Source: Ginkgo biloba (taxonomy: Eukaryota; Streptophyta; Ginkgoopsida; Ginkgoales; Ginkgoaceae). Taken from it: 12,281 nt of DNA. Within the stretch, counting starts at the first letter, position 1. Every line of letters begins with the position of its first letter. The notes below the pieces were generated by a model, which saw only the letters and a list, made by a program, of their open reading frames with translations, was not told where the DNA came from and made no database searches. The DNA lies in assembly GCA_024626585.1 (NCBI GenBank), contig JANKJI010104301.1, forward strand, positions 1-12,281. The letters run 5' to 3'. Below, piece by piece: positions 1 through 8,199 of this stretch. Made by a program: the position numbers and the translations under genes.

Positions 1-996
1 ATCGATGGGAGTGGATATCCTCAAGTTTTGGGACATCAACAAACCCTTATTGATTTTGATGGTTACAATTTGGAAATAGTCCCCCAGTACCATCACCATT
101 TTCATATCTAGGTTGTTGACATAGTCCTTCATGTAGACCCAATAGATCATGCATGAAGAAAATATGGTACATCTAGAATAGATGACTATATTAGAAAAGC
201 AGGTGCAGGAAACGACCCAAGAAATTATAAACTGTATCCAATATGCTAAAGATATAGGAGGTCATCTTGTAGACTGGTTTGACTTACTATAAGTAGTTTA
301 GAGACTACCATCTTGAGGACCATCATCCAATAATAATATAAAACTAGCAGGAGGGAAGCCCAGCGAGTTAGTCAACTTGAATAATAAATTGACACTTTGT
401 AAAAATATAAATGGGACACTAACAAGGAGTTGTAGACCCTCTAGATATTCTAATAAGAACATGAGGTGCAGGTGCAAGCATGACAGTAGAAGGCCAAATA
501 AGATAAATAGAAGGCACATGAGTCATTGGTGACCTACTCCTCATACACAAAGTTAGTAGACGCAATGGTTAAGGAAGTTAACTTCTCAATTTGATATTTT
601 TAGAAGTAGTGACAAATAGTGTAGGAGGTACTATGGAAGGTGGAGTAGGCCAAGGTAGTCATTGAATAGATTAGCACATAGATGGAGGCTATGAAAGATT
701 TGAATGGCCTAAATCCATGCTACCAATAGGCTCAGTAAGATTATATTCAAACCCAAGAAGAAACTCATAAAACCATTAAACTCCTTCAACATTATAAAGT
801 GAAGGTTGAATCTCTTAAGAAATAGGTGCAGGCTCAGGCCAAAATTTATAAGGCTCACCTTCAAAATATTTAAGAGAAGGTTGCTAATTAATGGATCTGC
901 TATCACCAACACCATGGAGACACACTAACAGTCAGTCACTTAGATCACCAAGGAGTGGTATTAGTTGCAGATAGAGATCTCTTTGGCCCTACCTAA
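1..996 (+). pseudogene. Decayed Gln-rich helical/coiled-coil ORF of an LTR retroelement, 5' truncated
   Basis: I do not recognise this protein. Frame 1 is readable over 1-156, shifts to frame 2 over about 149-315, and returns to frame 1 from about 325 until TAA at 994-996. The translation is rich in Gln, Glu, Lys, Leu and Val with heptad-like spacing, for example QTQEETHKTIKLLQHYK near 750-800 and KVKVESLKK near 800-830, so it should be largely helical, probably coiled coil. About twenty TAA/TAG and three TGA codons interrupt the 355-996 part, yet there is no clear indel over about 640 bases. It ends less than 100 bases before a purine tract and a probable 3' LTR, so it lies at the 3' end of the internal region of a plus-strand element, where pol or an env-like ORF would normally end. 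No reverse transcriptase, integrase or zinc-knuckle motif is visible. It could be gag of a non-autonomous element or a captured 3' ORF. The 5' part is outside the window. Confidence 0.5.
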
Positions 997-1072
997 TGCT
1001 GTAAAAAAGGTGTCCCCCTAAAACTGACCAAGTAATAATTTTATCCTTATCTCAGGATGAGATAAATATTTA

Positions 1073-1084
1073 GGCATGGGGGAG
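1073..1084 (+). other. Polypurine tract upstream of LTR
   Basis: GGCATGGGGGAG lies directly before TGTTGG. It is the purine-rich primer site expected for plus-strand synthesis just before a 3' LTR, and it sets this element on the plus strand. Two non-purines interrupt it, as is usual in decayed copies. Confidence 0.6.
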
Positions 1085-1105
1085 TGTTGGAAAAAGAATC
1101 CAACA
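1085..1105 (+). other. Inverted repeat (hairpin) at LTR tip
   Basis: TGTTGGA (1085-1091) and TCCAACA (1099-1105) are perfect reverse complements separated by seven bases. The outer TG is the LTR end. The second arm looks like a duplicate of the inverted end sequence expected at the far end of the LTR. Confidence 0.6.
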
Positions 1106-1429
1106 TATGTTGAATATTACTATGATCAACATCGACAAAGGAGAAAACATCAACAGGCATTAGAAGGAAAAGTGACCAAGTCTGATGGGAATGATCTCAC
1201 TGATGATCATTGGAATGAATGAGGAAACATTGATATGGGACCTGCAATAACTCATCGACACAAGCCTACATTGATATGATTTGGATCACAGATGAATATT
1301 GGGGTAAAATCTAGATACAACTCATTGATAACACTCTGTTGACATGGGTCAAGGAAGTTCATCGACATCGATGAAGGATTCTGATATTATTCTCCAACTA
1401 CACTAATATGTTGTAACTATTGCGATGAT

Positions 1430-1460
1430 TATATAACCATCTATATTTTGTATATATAAA
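1430..1460 (+). promoter_or_regulatory. TATA-box cluster in LTR
   Basis: TATATAA at 1430-1436 and TATATATAAA at 1451-1460 sit in the middle of the LTR, the position expected for the U3 promoter of a plus-strand element. Transcription would start roughly 30 bases downstream and run towards the U5 end. In AT-rich DNA such motifs also occur by chance, so the support comes from position. Confidence 0.4.
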
Positions 1461-1739
1461 TCACATAGATATATATGAAGGAGGGACTTGACTATAATGT
1501 ACATAACTATAATGGTTGTATGTAATTCTACTTATTCATTAATACAAGGACTTGGATGGTTTTTCACATGATCATGTATAGTGTGTATGAATGTGAATGT
1601 ATTGTACTTACTTATGATGTTATGCAACATAACTAGAGTTAGGATGCACTATGCACCCATTAGGCATTACAATGCTTAACAAGAAGAGATTACAAATGGA
1701 TAAGAATAGAAGAATAAAGGGATAATATTGATAGTTGGG

Positions 1740-2866
1740 GTTCATAGCAAGAGTTGTCTTGACCTTCTACCTATCTTTGGAGACTAACAAAGTCATTTCT
1801 TAACTTCTGGATCATCCTTAGAATAGCCTCTAACTCATTCTTATTATGATCTTAGGGATCTTTGTGAGTATTTCCATTTCTCGAAGATCAAGGTTGAGGT
1901 AGCATTTTAGATAGCCTTAGTAACCTGGTCACTAGTGTATCCCACTTTTTGGTTTAGAGCAAGGCACACTAATGGTTAGACATTGCTTATGGTCATTGGA
2001 TTGAGTGGTGGGATGTTCTGGTTCATATGGAACCCAATAGGAAGGAGTTATCCCTAGGAATTCAATTGCTTATTGATGTTGATAACCTCTGCATAGGCCA
2101 GTGATAATGTGTTGATGCCTATAACCCTTCTAAGGAAAATTATGGTCGTAGAATCTAAGCAATTTTTGTACATCACTAGAGCTAATGTATTAACTAACTT
2201 GTATGATGGGGTGATATGACTGTACATCTTATAGAATCTAGCATTAAAGGCTCTTATGGGTTCATTCAATTATTTTCTCATTGTGGAAAAATGATGATAT
2301 ATGAGGCTTGGGTCTATAATCTGTCCAAATTGGGTAATGAAGGTATTCTCAAAGTTTTCCTCGGAAGTTATGGATTTGGGTTCTAGATTAATAAACCAAT
2401 CATATGCAACATCTTGTAATGTAAAGGGAAATAACCTATAGACTACATCATCATGTTGGACGTCATGTAATCTTGGTACATATTTGAAAGAGACAACATG
2501 TTCCTCAACTTTCTTACCACCCATTAGAGTGTAAATAGGAAAGTACCTCTTGGGATTTCTAGGGAGAGGATGCGGTGATCTTACAATATTCAAATGGGTC
2601 TCACCTAACCAGTTAGCATCCATATTAAATAGAGCAGTGTTGAGGCTACTAGGTGAGATTGGATGAGTTCTTGACATTTTTGGTGTACTCTTATTATCTC
2701 TAGGCCTTCTATGGGTTTGCAAGGGTTGTAATAATAATAGACCAGTGTTTGATGTAGACCTAGTTAGGGGCCTTACGGTATCTAGAGTGAGAGGGCCCTC
2801 CTTCTAGCACAAATCTTAACATATTTTTTCCTATTTTATGCACACATGTTTTAATAGGGTGATGGG
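1740..2866 (-). pseudogene. Ty3/gypsy retrotransposon gag, first copy (decayed)
   Basis: Gag forms the virus-like particle and packages element RNA. The readable minus-strand frame runs from about 2866 down to 1740. The core at about 2300-2560 has the plant retrotransposon gag (Retrotrans_gag type) pattern: FPIYTLMGG, then VVYRLFPFTLQDVAYDWF, then FENTFITQFGQ and YHHFSTMRK. After a TAA at 2270-2272 the same frame continues with NEPIRAFNARFYKMYSHI and on to an Ile/Asn-rich helical part. Seven in-frame stops are visible, all TAA or TAG, at 2270, 2051-2050 and below. No zinc knuckle or protease follows, because the element is cut at about 1682 by the LTR of the plus-strand element. Domain assignment is confident; the exact start is not. 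Confidence 0.8.
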
Positions 2867-3700
2867 TGTAACACCCGCTCATTTTAGCATCTATGTTGGT
2901 ATTAGGATCTAAGGTATGAAAAACTTAGGATGTATATCTTAGGTGAATAATATGAGTTTTATAACATACTGGTGGAGATTCCATAACAAATGGAAATTCA
3001 TAATGGCCTCTACCTAAGTGATTCTCAGATCTCATTAAAAAATAAATAAAATGGAGAGAAGGGTAGGGAAGAAAAAAGGAAGGTAATTTCTATCAGTAAC
3101 TACGTAACAATCCAAACCAAATCATGTGGAAAATAGAATATACTTGAATTCATACATACTTCAGGTAATCTGTTGATAAATTTTAAGAAAGAAAGGGAAT
3201 ATATTAATACAAGAGTTTAGTGATAGATGCAACAGGGGCTAATATTTTAGAAGAATAGGAATAATTAATATAATATATCATTCAAATTAACTGACTATGA
3301 TTAAGAAATTGAGTAAGCATCTGCATAATTGATGGTGTATTGAATGCCCTAGGTCATAGATTATGCTAGCATATCTAATACATCCTAGGCATAAGAGACC
3401 AAAAAATTGAGTAGAATCAAGAATGGAATAGCCCAATCTTTTCTTGCTATTGAGCTCTAAAAACATAACATTAATCCTAATTCATAGATCAACCACATAA
3501 TTAACTAAACATCAAGAATTAAATTAATAATGAGAACCAGAGAACTCATAAAACTCCCAAGTTCTTTGGAATGCCAAAATTCTCTTGTATTATCATCTTC
3601 TCAATGACAAGTTCCTCTATTATAGTACTTAGAAAATAGAGAAAGGGAGAGAGAGAGAGAGAGAGAAAGAAGCGATATAAAAAAAAGAAAGGATTCAAGG
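2867..3700 (-). repeat. Conserved 5' leader/possible LTR of gag element, first copy
   Basis: This non-coding block lies upstream of gag and is shared with 10900-11705. It begins at 2867 with TGTAACACCC; in the other copy the matching block starts TGTAAC and ends GTTACA at 11638-11643, a perfect six-base inverted end with TG...CA. Here the far end reads ATTATA at 3619-3624, which is GTTACA after two transitions. That makes 2867-3624 a candidate 5' LTR of about 758 bases. Against this, no convincing tRNA primer site adjoins it on the gag side, and similarity between the copies continues about 75 bases past the proposed end. I see no reading frame in it. Confidence 0.45.
3647..3666. repeat. (GA)10 microsatellite
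   Basis: An uninterrupted GA dinucleotide run, within a longer purine-rich stretch. The second element copy has a broken version at about 11663-11675 (GAGAGCGAGAGA), so the seed predates the duplication and the run grew or decayed afterwards. Confidence 0.9.
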
Positions 3701-3705
3701 ACAAT

Positions 3706-4368
3706 AGAGGCCTCTGATATAGATAGTAATATTATCAACTAGTATTCAATTAGAGTTGTGAATGTAGGATCAGGGATACCGATAGAAGTAGAGGTATTAA
3801 GGGTGGATTATGAGATGGTGAAGGGAGAGGTTAATGAAGTAGGTAGAGGGGGAAACATAAATGTATGGGATCCCTAAAATCTCAGTTGGAGTGAGATGAA
3901 GGGTGAAATACTTATACCTATTTATAAATTGAAGGGAAGGGTGGTGAATGGATATGATGATAATGTAGAAGAGAAAGGAGGAGGAAGTGATGCAGTAGAC
4001 ATAGTGGTAACTATCTCAGTGATGAGGGAGGTGCTTTATAAAGAGGATAAGGAAGTGGATCTAATAGAGAGGGTAGGAAATGAAGTCATGGAGGGAGATG
4101 GAGTGGAAGGTTAGAACAAGTTATGTGGTATTGTAATGGGTGTGGTTATAATACTTGGAGGGATGGTGGAACTGGGCCCTATTAAAATTGGCCTTATACT
4201 ACATTACTAGAAGCTAATATAGTGGAAGGGGACATAGAAGAATTGACTACAATAGTAGAAGGAATGGTAGGCAGTTGAACCTTAATTTTACTTGTTGGAA
4301 AACCTCTCAATAGCCTCTACTACATTACCTTATCAATATCCCCTACATATTCTATTTTAACATCTTCT
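3706..4368. other. Purine-rich intergenic stretch, no recognisable gene
   Basis: Past the end of the shared repeat the sequence is unlike the second copy. The plus strand is strongly purine-rich over about 3770-4130. A plus-strand frame is open from about 3766 to 4114 with a single TAA (before the ATG at 3896), giving a Glu/Val/Gly-rich translation of low complexity; I treat it as an effect of purine bias rather than a gene, because no motif or homologous pattern is seen. At 3711-3722 the sequence resembles the reverse complement of an initiator-Met tRNA primer site but has no LTR beside it. I see nothing else in 4140-4368. Confidence 0.4.
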
Positions 4369-4956
4369 TCATGGGTTGGGTGAAAGTATCCATAGCCTCT
4401 TAAACATATCTTATTCTAAATTGTACCTCCTTATAACTTTTAGGATACATATAGTATTAGTCCTCTTCAAATATCTATTGATGGAGATAATATATTTGCA
4501 CCTTATCTTCAATAGATACCAGGTGATCTCTCGCTCTTCTGTAAGGCTCCTAACATATCCTAATTCTTTATCTCTCATGTTCATTGTCCTTATTTCCCTT
4601 GCATGATTTTCTAGTGTAGTCTAGTTCCATAAATAAACATCACCTATTTTAAATGAAAGGTGAGGATATGGTTTTTGGTTCATCACCTTACACCTTCTTA
4701 CCACACCATAGTTACACTAATTCTCTACGTCCAGGGAAATTGGGTGATCAGGGATATGGGGTGGTAATGCAGTAGGTGAGATAAGTACTTCCTATACTCT
4801 TATGAAGGTAACATCTTTGAAATACCACTAGGTCCCAATCAATCGTAAATCCTTCCTTACTAGTTTAGAGAGTCTAGGCATGGAGAATATGAATCTTGTA
4901 GCGATGCTTATAGGATGCTCTAGATCAATAACTCAACTATGAAGAAAGATTTGTCT
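4369..4956 (-). pseudogene. Unrecognised protein-coding remnant, about 195 codons in one frame
   Basis: I do not recognise the family. A single minus-strand frame can be read from about 4956 to a TGA at 4371-4369 with no frameshift, interrupted by five TAG/TAA and one TGA. The translation looks like real protein: a basic N-terminal part (FIFSMPRLSKLVRKDLRLIG), a Pro-rich hinge (SPTALPPHIPDHPISLDVEN), CNYGVVRRCK, a GDVYLWN motif, then a long charged helical part (EIRTMNMRDKELGYVRSL, REITWYLLKIRCKYI, SINRYLKRTNTI) that could be coiled coil. It points the same way as the two gag-pol copies and lies upstream of the first copy, beyond its leader. Plausible origins are an extra ORF upstream of gag, as Ogre/Tat elements carry, or a fragment of an unrelated element. 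No catalytic motif is visible. Confidence 0.5.
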
Positions 4957-5083
4957 GCTACACTATTTTCACCCTTGGTTTGAGATTTGGTGGTTCCTTA
5001 AGATAGTGAAAATTAGGCTCTTCATATAGGATTAATGGTAATAAAGTGTCAGAGCCTAGGAAACCCTAGTTCTAAGCCCAGTT

Positions 5084-5165
5084 AAAGGGAAGTCAAAGTT
5101 GGTCAAATGGTCTTAAAAAACCCTAAAGGGAAGTCAAAGTTAGCCAAGCAAGCTTAGAAAACCCT
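5084..5165. repeat. 41-bp tandem duplication, two units
   Basis: Units 5084-5124 and 5125-5165 both begin AAAGGGAAGTCAAAGTT and end AAAACCCT, with differences only in the middle. Each unit carries an AACCCTA element; a further AAACCCTAG lies just before at 5060-5068. Confidence 0.85.
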
Positions 5166-5512
5166 AAGAAATGATTTGGATGCATGATTCATATCTAATG
5201 ATGTTAAAATACCTCTAACTAGATTAAAAAGAGTTAAGGAAGAGAAAAAATAAGAGAAAAGTATTTTATTTGAGTATTTTGGTGACTATTATGGATGATA
5301 TAACCTTTTTGATAGTTAAAAAGGGGGTTAAAAGGATTAAATAGCCTTTGTAATCTTAGGCGCCACCTTTTTAGGTGATAAATGGGCTTAAATGATCCCT
5401 TAAACCAAGGCGCCAACTAACCAGGGTTAAAATACCCATTTTTGTTAAGGAAAAGTGAAAAGGTGTGACTTTAGGGATTGAACCGACTTAGCAAACATGT
5501 CTATTGGAGAAG

Positions 5513-5521
5513 TATAAAAGG
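5513..5521 (+). promoter_or_regulatory. TATA box, plus strand
   Basis: TATAAAAGG is a near-ideal plant TATA box. It is followed about 25-35 bases on by CTCTCATTCATTC, a plausible initiator region. It may be the U3 promoter of an LTR within 5047-6409. No open frame follows, so any transcript would be non-coding or part of a lost element. Confidence 0.45.
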
Positions 5522-5727
5522 AGGTTATAGAGGGAAGCCTCTCATTCATTCTAAATTGTGAATTATGCACCTAACTTTCTTTCTACTTGTTTGCTACTTG
5601 TCTTCTCTTCATCTATTGCACTATTGTTCTACTCTAATCCTTCCAAAAGGATAGTAAACTTTTTCTAGTGATCTCTTACGACTTGGATAGGATTTTATGA
5701 GCCATGGAAGACCTAGATTCATGCCAA

Positions 5728-5880
5728 AATGAAGGTGTACCTCTATTAGAGGGTTTTGAAGGACTGTGGAGATGCTAGAGGCTATAATACATGCATAATT
5801 GACCCAAAACTCTTTTAAATTGAAGATGAACCTCTGCTAAGGTGATTTGGAGGCTTATGGAGCCATAAAATATTATGGAG
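5728..5880. repeat. Possible diverged 90-bp tandem repeat
   Basis: TGAAGGTGTACCTCT near 5730 is echoed by TGAAGATGAACCTCT near 5820, and both are followed by loosely similar GGTTTTGAAGGACTGTGGAG and GATTTGGAGGCTTATGGAG stretches. The offset is about 90 bases. Similarity drops after about 45 bases per unit, so this is tentative. Confidence 0.35.
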
Positions 5881-6321
5881 AAGGCTATATTGAGCTATAA
5901 TATTGCCAAAGAGGATACTAACTTAGTCTTTCCTAAGTAAGACCCTTATTAAAGGTATGGGGCCAGTATTTCTACCTAGGTATGTGTTCCAATGAGGCAA
6001 ATTATGTCTAAGGGATAAATTGACATGTGTGGACTATTGGATAGTAGATTATTTGAATTATGGATTTATCTTATGCATTAGGTACTTATGTAATTATACT
6101 GAAATAATTCATGATGGATTTATGGTAAGGGTATGCATGATGTAATTATGCATTTACATAAGAGGATGCATGATAACCCCTAGGCCATATGATTAGCTCT
6201 GTGACTGTCTAGAACCCTAAGTATTAAGGTTGTGAATCTTATGGAATGATGAATGTAGGGTTGTCTAGTATGTATGAAGCCTAAAAACCTAACTTATGAT
6301 GGATACTAGTACCACTATTAA

Positions 6322-6409
6322 GATAATTGGCTAGGGTTAGTACTAGCATTGATAATCGGCTAGGGTTGGTACTAGCACTAATAACCATATAGGGTTGGTA
6401 TTATAAATT
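6322..6409. repeat. 30-bp tandem repeats, three diverged units
   Basis: Units start at 6322, 6351 and 6381. The shared core is GATAAT(T/C)GGCTAGGGTT(A/G)GTACTAGCA in the first two; the third keeps AGGGTTGGTA. The core holds a near-palindrome, CTAGGGTTAGTACTAG. The array abuts the point where the minus-strand pol frame ends. Confidence 0.75.
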
Positions 6410-6990
6410 GACCATTAGTCTACAAGGAAGGCAGTGACCTTTGCATCAACTTCTATAATGGTCTTTACTAGGACTTGGCCTCTCACTATCTTAGTAGATT
6501 CAATATTAATGTCAAACTGTTATAACTTTTCCATCCAATTACCTCTTATTTCTCCCGATTCATTTTTCCCTAGCATGAGCTTGATAACAGGGTCAAGCAT
6601 GATAGCATGAACCTTATTTGTAAGGATGTAGTGCCAAAATTTTTTAATATCTTTCACCAAGATGTAGGCTTTCTTATCCAATGTTGATTATTTCATCTTG
6701 ACCTATTTTAGGTTGGTGCTCAAGAAAGCTATGGGGTGCTCCTCAGATTAATCTCTTTATGTAAGGACTATTACAATAGTATGGTCAGAGGAAAATGAAT
6801 AGATATAGATACTGTGATCAAAATTGGGACTGATGAAGCCTAGGGCCTACATAATGGATTCCTTAATATCTTGAAATGTAGCCTTGGCCTAAAGGGACCA
6901 TTATATTTTGGCCTCCTATTTTAACATGGCATTGAGGGGTTTAACTATCTTAGTGAATCCTTAAATAAATTTTCTAACAAAATTAATATT
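6395..6990 (-). pseudogene. Gypsy-type RNase H domain of pol (decayed)
   Basis: This domain removes the RNA template after minus-strand synthesis. The frame follows the RT end (FENINFVRKFI near 6965-6995) without a shift down to about 6395. Recognisable pieces are a tether (GFTKIVKPLNAMLK), the first catalytic Asp in SFSSDHTIV (about 6784), HPIAFLSTNLK, LDKKAYILVKDIKKFWHYIL and the C-terminal RGNWMEKL...FDINIESTKIVRGQ. That last part matches the family pattern of the RNase H end in plant Ty3 elements. Eleven in-frame stops, all TAA or TAG, lie in about 190 codons, with no indel needed. The frame runs a little past the usual domain end and dissolves at the 30-bp repeats; the integrase that should follow is absent. 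Confidence 0.8.
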
Positions 6991-6999
6991 TTCGAAAGA

Positions 7000-7780
7000 G
7001 TATTTCAACACTTTTTTATTGTTAGGAAGGAAAATCATTAAGATAGGTTGGGATCTACTTGGGTCGACTATTATACCTTCCTTCACGATGATATATCCTT
7101 TTAGTTTTCCTTCAGTGATAGAAAAGATACTTTTCTTAGGATTAAGCAATATACCATACCTTCTACATCTCTCAAAGATTACTTCAAGGTGCTGAGTCTA
7201 TTAGGATCTGTCTTTCAAAAAAATAGTTAGGTCGTCTATATAGATGAAAATGCATTTGCCAACTAATCCTTGGAATGAAATATCCATAGCCTCTAAAAGG
7301 TAGCTCTCATATTGATTAGAAAAAAGGGAATCCTCTTATAGGAAAATGTGCCCAACTTGGTGGTGAAAGAAATTTTCATTCTATCCTAATGATCAACCAA
7401 CACCTGGTTGTACCCTAAGAACCCATTTGAGAAATACATCAATTTGGACCCACTGATTATTTGGAGTACCTCATCTAAGGATGGTAGTATCTAGTTATCT
7501 TTAGGTGAGGATTTCTTCAAGTTCCTAAAGTCTAGATAGAGTCTAATCTCTTCTTCCTCACTAGGACAATGTTGGCTACCCATGTAGAATGTATGATGGG
7601 GAATATGATCCATGCTAACAATATATTTTGGACCTCTCTATGGATAGTGGGTTCTAAAATTGGGTTGATCAACCTCTATATTTTCCTAAAAAGTTTGCAG
7701 TTCTCTTAGAGTGGTATGGTATGCATCATTATTATGGGGTTAAAAACCTTAAGATCTTCATAAGGCCATGTGATGATGTC
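7000..7780 (-). pseudogene. Reverse transcriptase domain of Ty3/gypsy pol (decayed)
   Basis: Family landmarks in order are ITWPYEDLKVFNP and HTIPL (near 7690-7760), the fingers part HSTWVANIVLVRKK (near 7560), then after a small frameshift EIRLYLDFRNL, SSPKDN, GFLGYNQVLVDH, FTTKLGTFSYKRIPF, and after a second shift MDISFQGLVGKCIFIYIDDLTIF with the catalytic YIDD at 7242-7231. HLEVIFERCRRYGI and LNPKKSIFSITEGKLKGYII close the palm and thumb. The first catalytic Asp (motif A, normally DGFSGYNQ) is Asn here (AAT at 7427-7425), a G-to-A change that would abolish activity even without the stops. Stops are nearly all TAA/TAG. The call is secure; only the exact ends are uncertain. Confidence 0.9.
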
Positions 7781-8199
7781 CTTATATTATAAGAGTAGAG
7801 ATTTCATGATGTATTGTTCTCCCTTGGTGCAAGTACTATTTATGTGTGCATTTTAGGGTCAATCAGGAGTCCCTAGATTAATGGTAATTATTTCTTTCTT
7901 ATAAGGACTTCAATCCTTATTTTTCTCGAGATGGATATCTAGATAAAAAATCATTTCCAAGGAGACCATACCTCTTGGTATTTTATTATCCTTCAACTTC
8001 ATAATCCCATCATCACCCAATTTCTCTACTCCATAGTCCTTATCTTTCTCATCAATGATATATGATTAGAACACGTCATAACTAATCATGAACTAAAGGA
8101 TCTATTGATCATAAGAGAAGACCTAAAAGTTCTCCAAATTATATAGGATTAAGGAGGAAGGGACTATTTCCATATAGAAATTTTTCTACTGGGTCTAGT
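7781..8199 (-). pseudogene. Pol linker between plant-type RNase H and RT (decayed)
   Basis: The frame from the RNase H continues unbroken into RT. The part near 8040-7920 reads EKDKDYGVEKLGDDGIMKLK, then DNKIPRGMVSLEMIF, which corresponds in position and character to the low-conservation spacer before RT in plant elements of this kind (a pattern like IP+G+V.LE..F). It is followed by EIITINLGTPD, a conserved lead-in to RT. This continuity matters: it shows that the RNase H lies upstream of RT in one polyprotein and was not placed there by a rearrangement. Stops include two TGA (near 7917 and 7862), the only ones I noticed in this pol. Confidence 0.65.

Larger units (their letters stand above)
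1085..1681 (+). repeat. Probable 3' LTR of a plus-strand LTR retrotransposon
   Basis: The LTR starts TGTTGG right after a purine tract. A likely end is TTAACA at 1676-1681, which matches the inverse of the start if two C have become T; the length would be 597 bases. Supporting signs are a TATA cluster about 345-375 bases in (1430-1436 and 1451-1460), a U3-like upstream part with six copies of a CATYGAYA octamer, and an abrupt change at about 1682 into minus-strand gag sequence. The 5' LTR is outside the window, so neither LTR identity nor the target-site duplication can be checked. The start is firmer than the end. Ty1/copia or Ty3/gypsy membership cannot be decided here. Confidence 0.6.
1700..3700 (-). 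repeat. First copy of a 2-kb gag-plus-leader repeat (matches 9760-11705)
   Basis: This stretch aligns end to end, in the same orientation, with about 9760-11705. Long near-identical runs include the leader around 3105-3215 against 11140-11250, the GGTTTAGAG(C/A)AAGGCACACTAATGG segment in gag, and the gag core. By eye the similarity is about 75-85%, with mostly transition differences and a few indels. The match fades near 1700, where the LTR of the neighbouring element begins, and stops near a shared GGATTC at about 3700 and 11703. It is either two insertions of one family or a local duplication. Confidence 0.85.
5047..6409. other. AT-rich non-coding block, possible LTR or unclassified repeat
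   Basis: No protein-like frame is seen on either strand. The block begins near TGTCAGAGCC (5047) and contains a 41-bp tandem duplication, two GGCGCC sites (5359-5364 and 5409-5414) in otherwise CpG-poor DNA, a strong TATAAAAGG at 5513, and 30-bp tandem repeats at its right end, where the minus-strand pol frame stops. TGTCAG with TTGACA at 6020-6025 could be the ends of an LTR of about 979 bases on the plus strand. However, 5045-5060 can also be read as a shortened tRNA primer site (AAGTG-TCAGAGCCTAGG), which would put an LTR on the other side. I cannot decide between these. Confidence 0.35.

Noticed and set aside
298-915. Minus-strand open frames at 298-519 and 709-915 with Leu/Phe-rich products
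   Set aside because: They are the antisense of the Gln/Lys-rich plus-strand frame; Leu/Phe-rich products are what that antisense would give.
2890-2912. Initiator-Met primer-site-like TTGGTATTAGGATCT (also near 10930)
   Set aside because: Only the first part resembles the primer site, it is on the strand opposite to gag, and no LTR end precedes it.
3709-3722. Reverse-complement primer-site-like GGCCTCTGATAT
   Set aside because: No LTR end adjoins it and it lies just outside the region shared by the two element copies.
4376-4606. Plus-strand open frame of 76 codons
   Set aside because: It overlaps the minus-strand pseudogene 4369-4956, whose frame is much longer and more protein-like.
5359-5414. 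GGCGCC pair as tRNA-Lys/Asp type primer sites
   Set aside because: Only six or seven bases match and there is no LTR boundary beside either site.
5234-5416. Minus-strand open frame of 60 codons
   Set aside because: Short, no motif, lies in non-coding repeat-rich DNA.
5047-6409. CRISPR array or satellite
   Set aside because: Repeat units are few, diverged and directly adjacent without spacers; the setting is a plant retrotransposon landscape.
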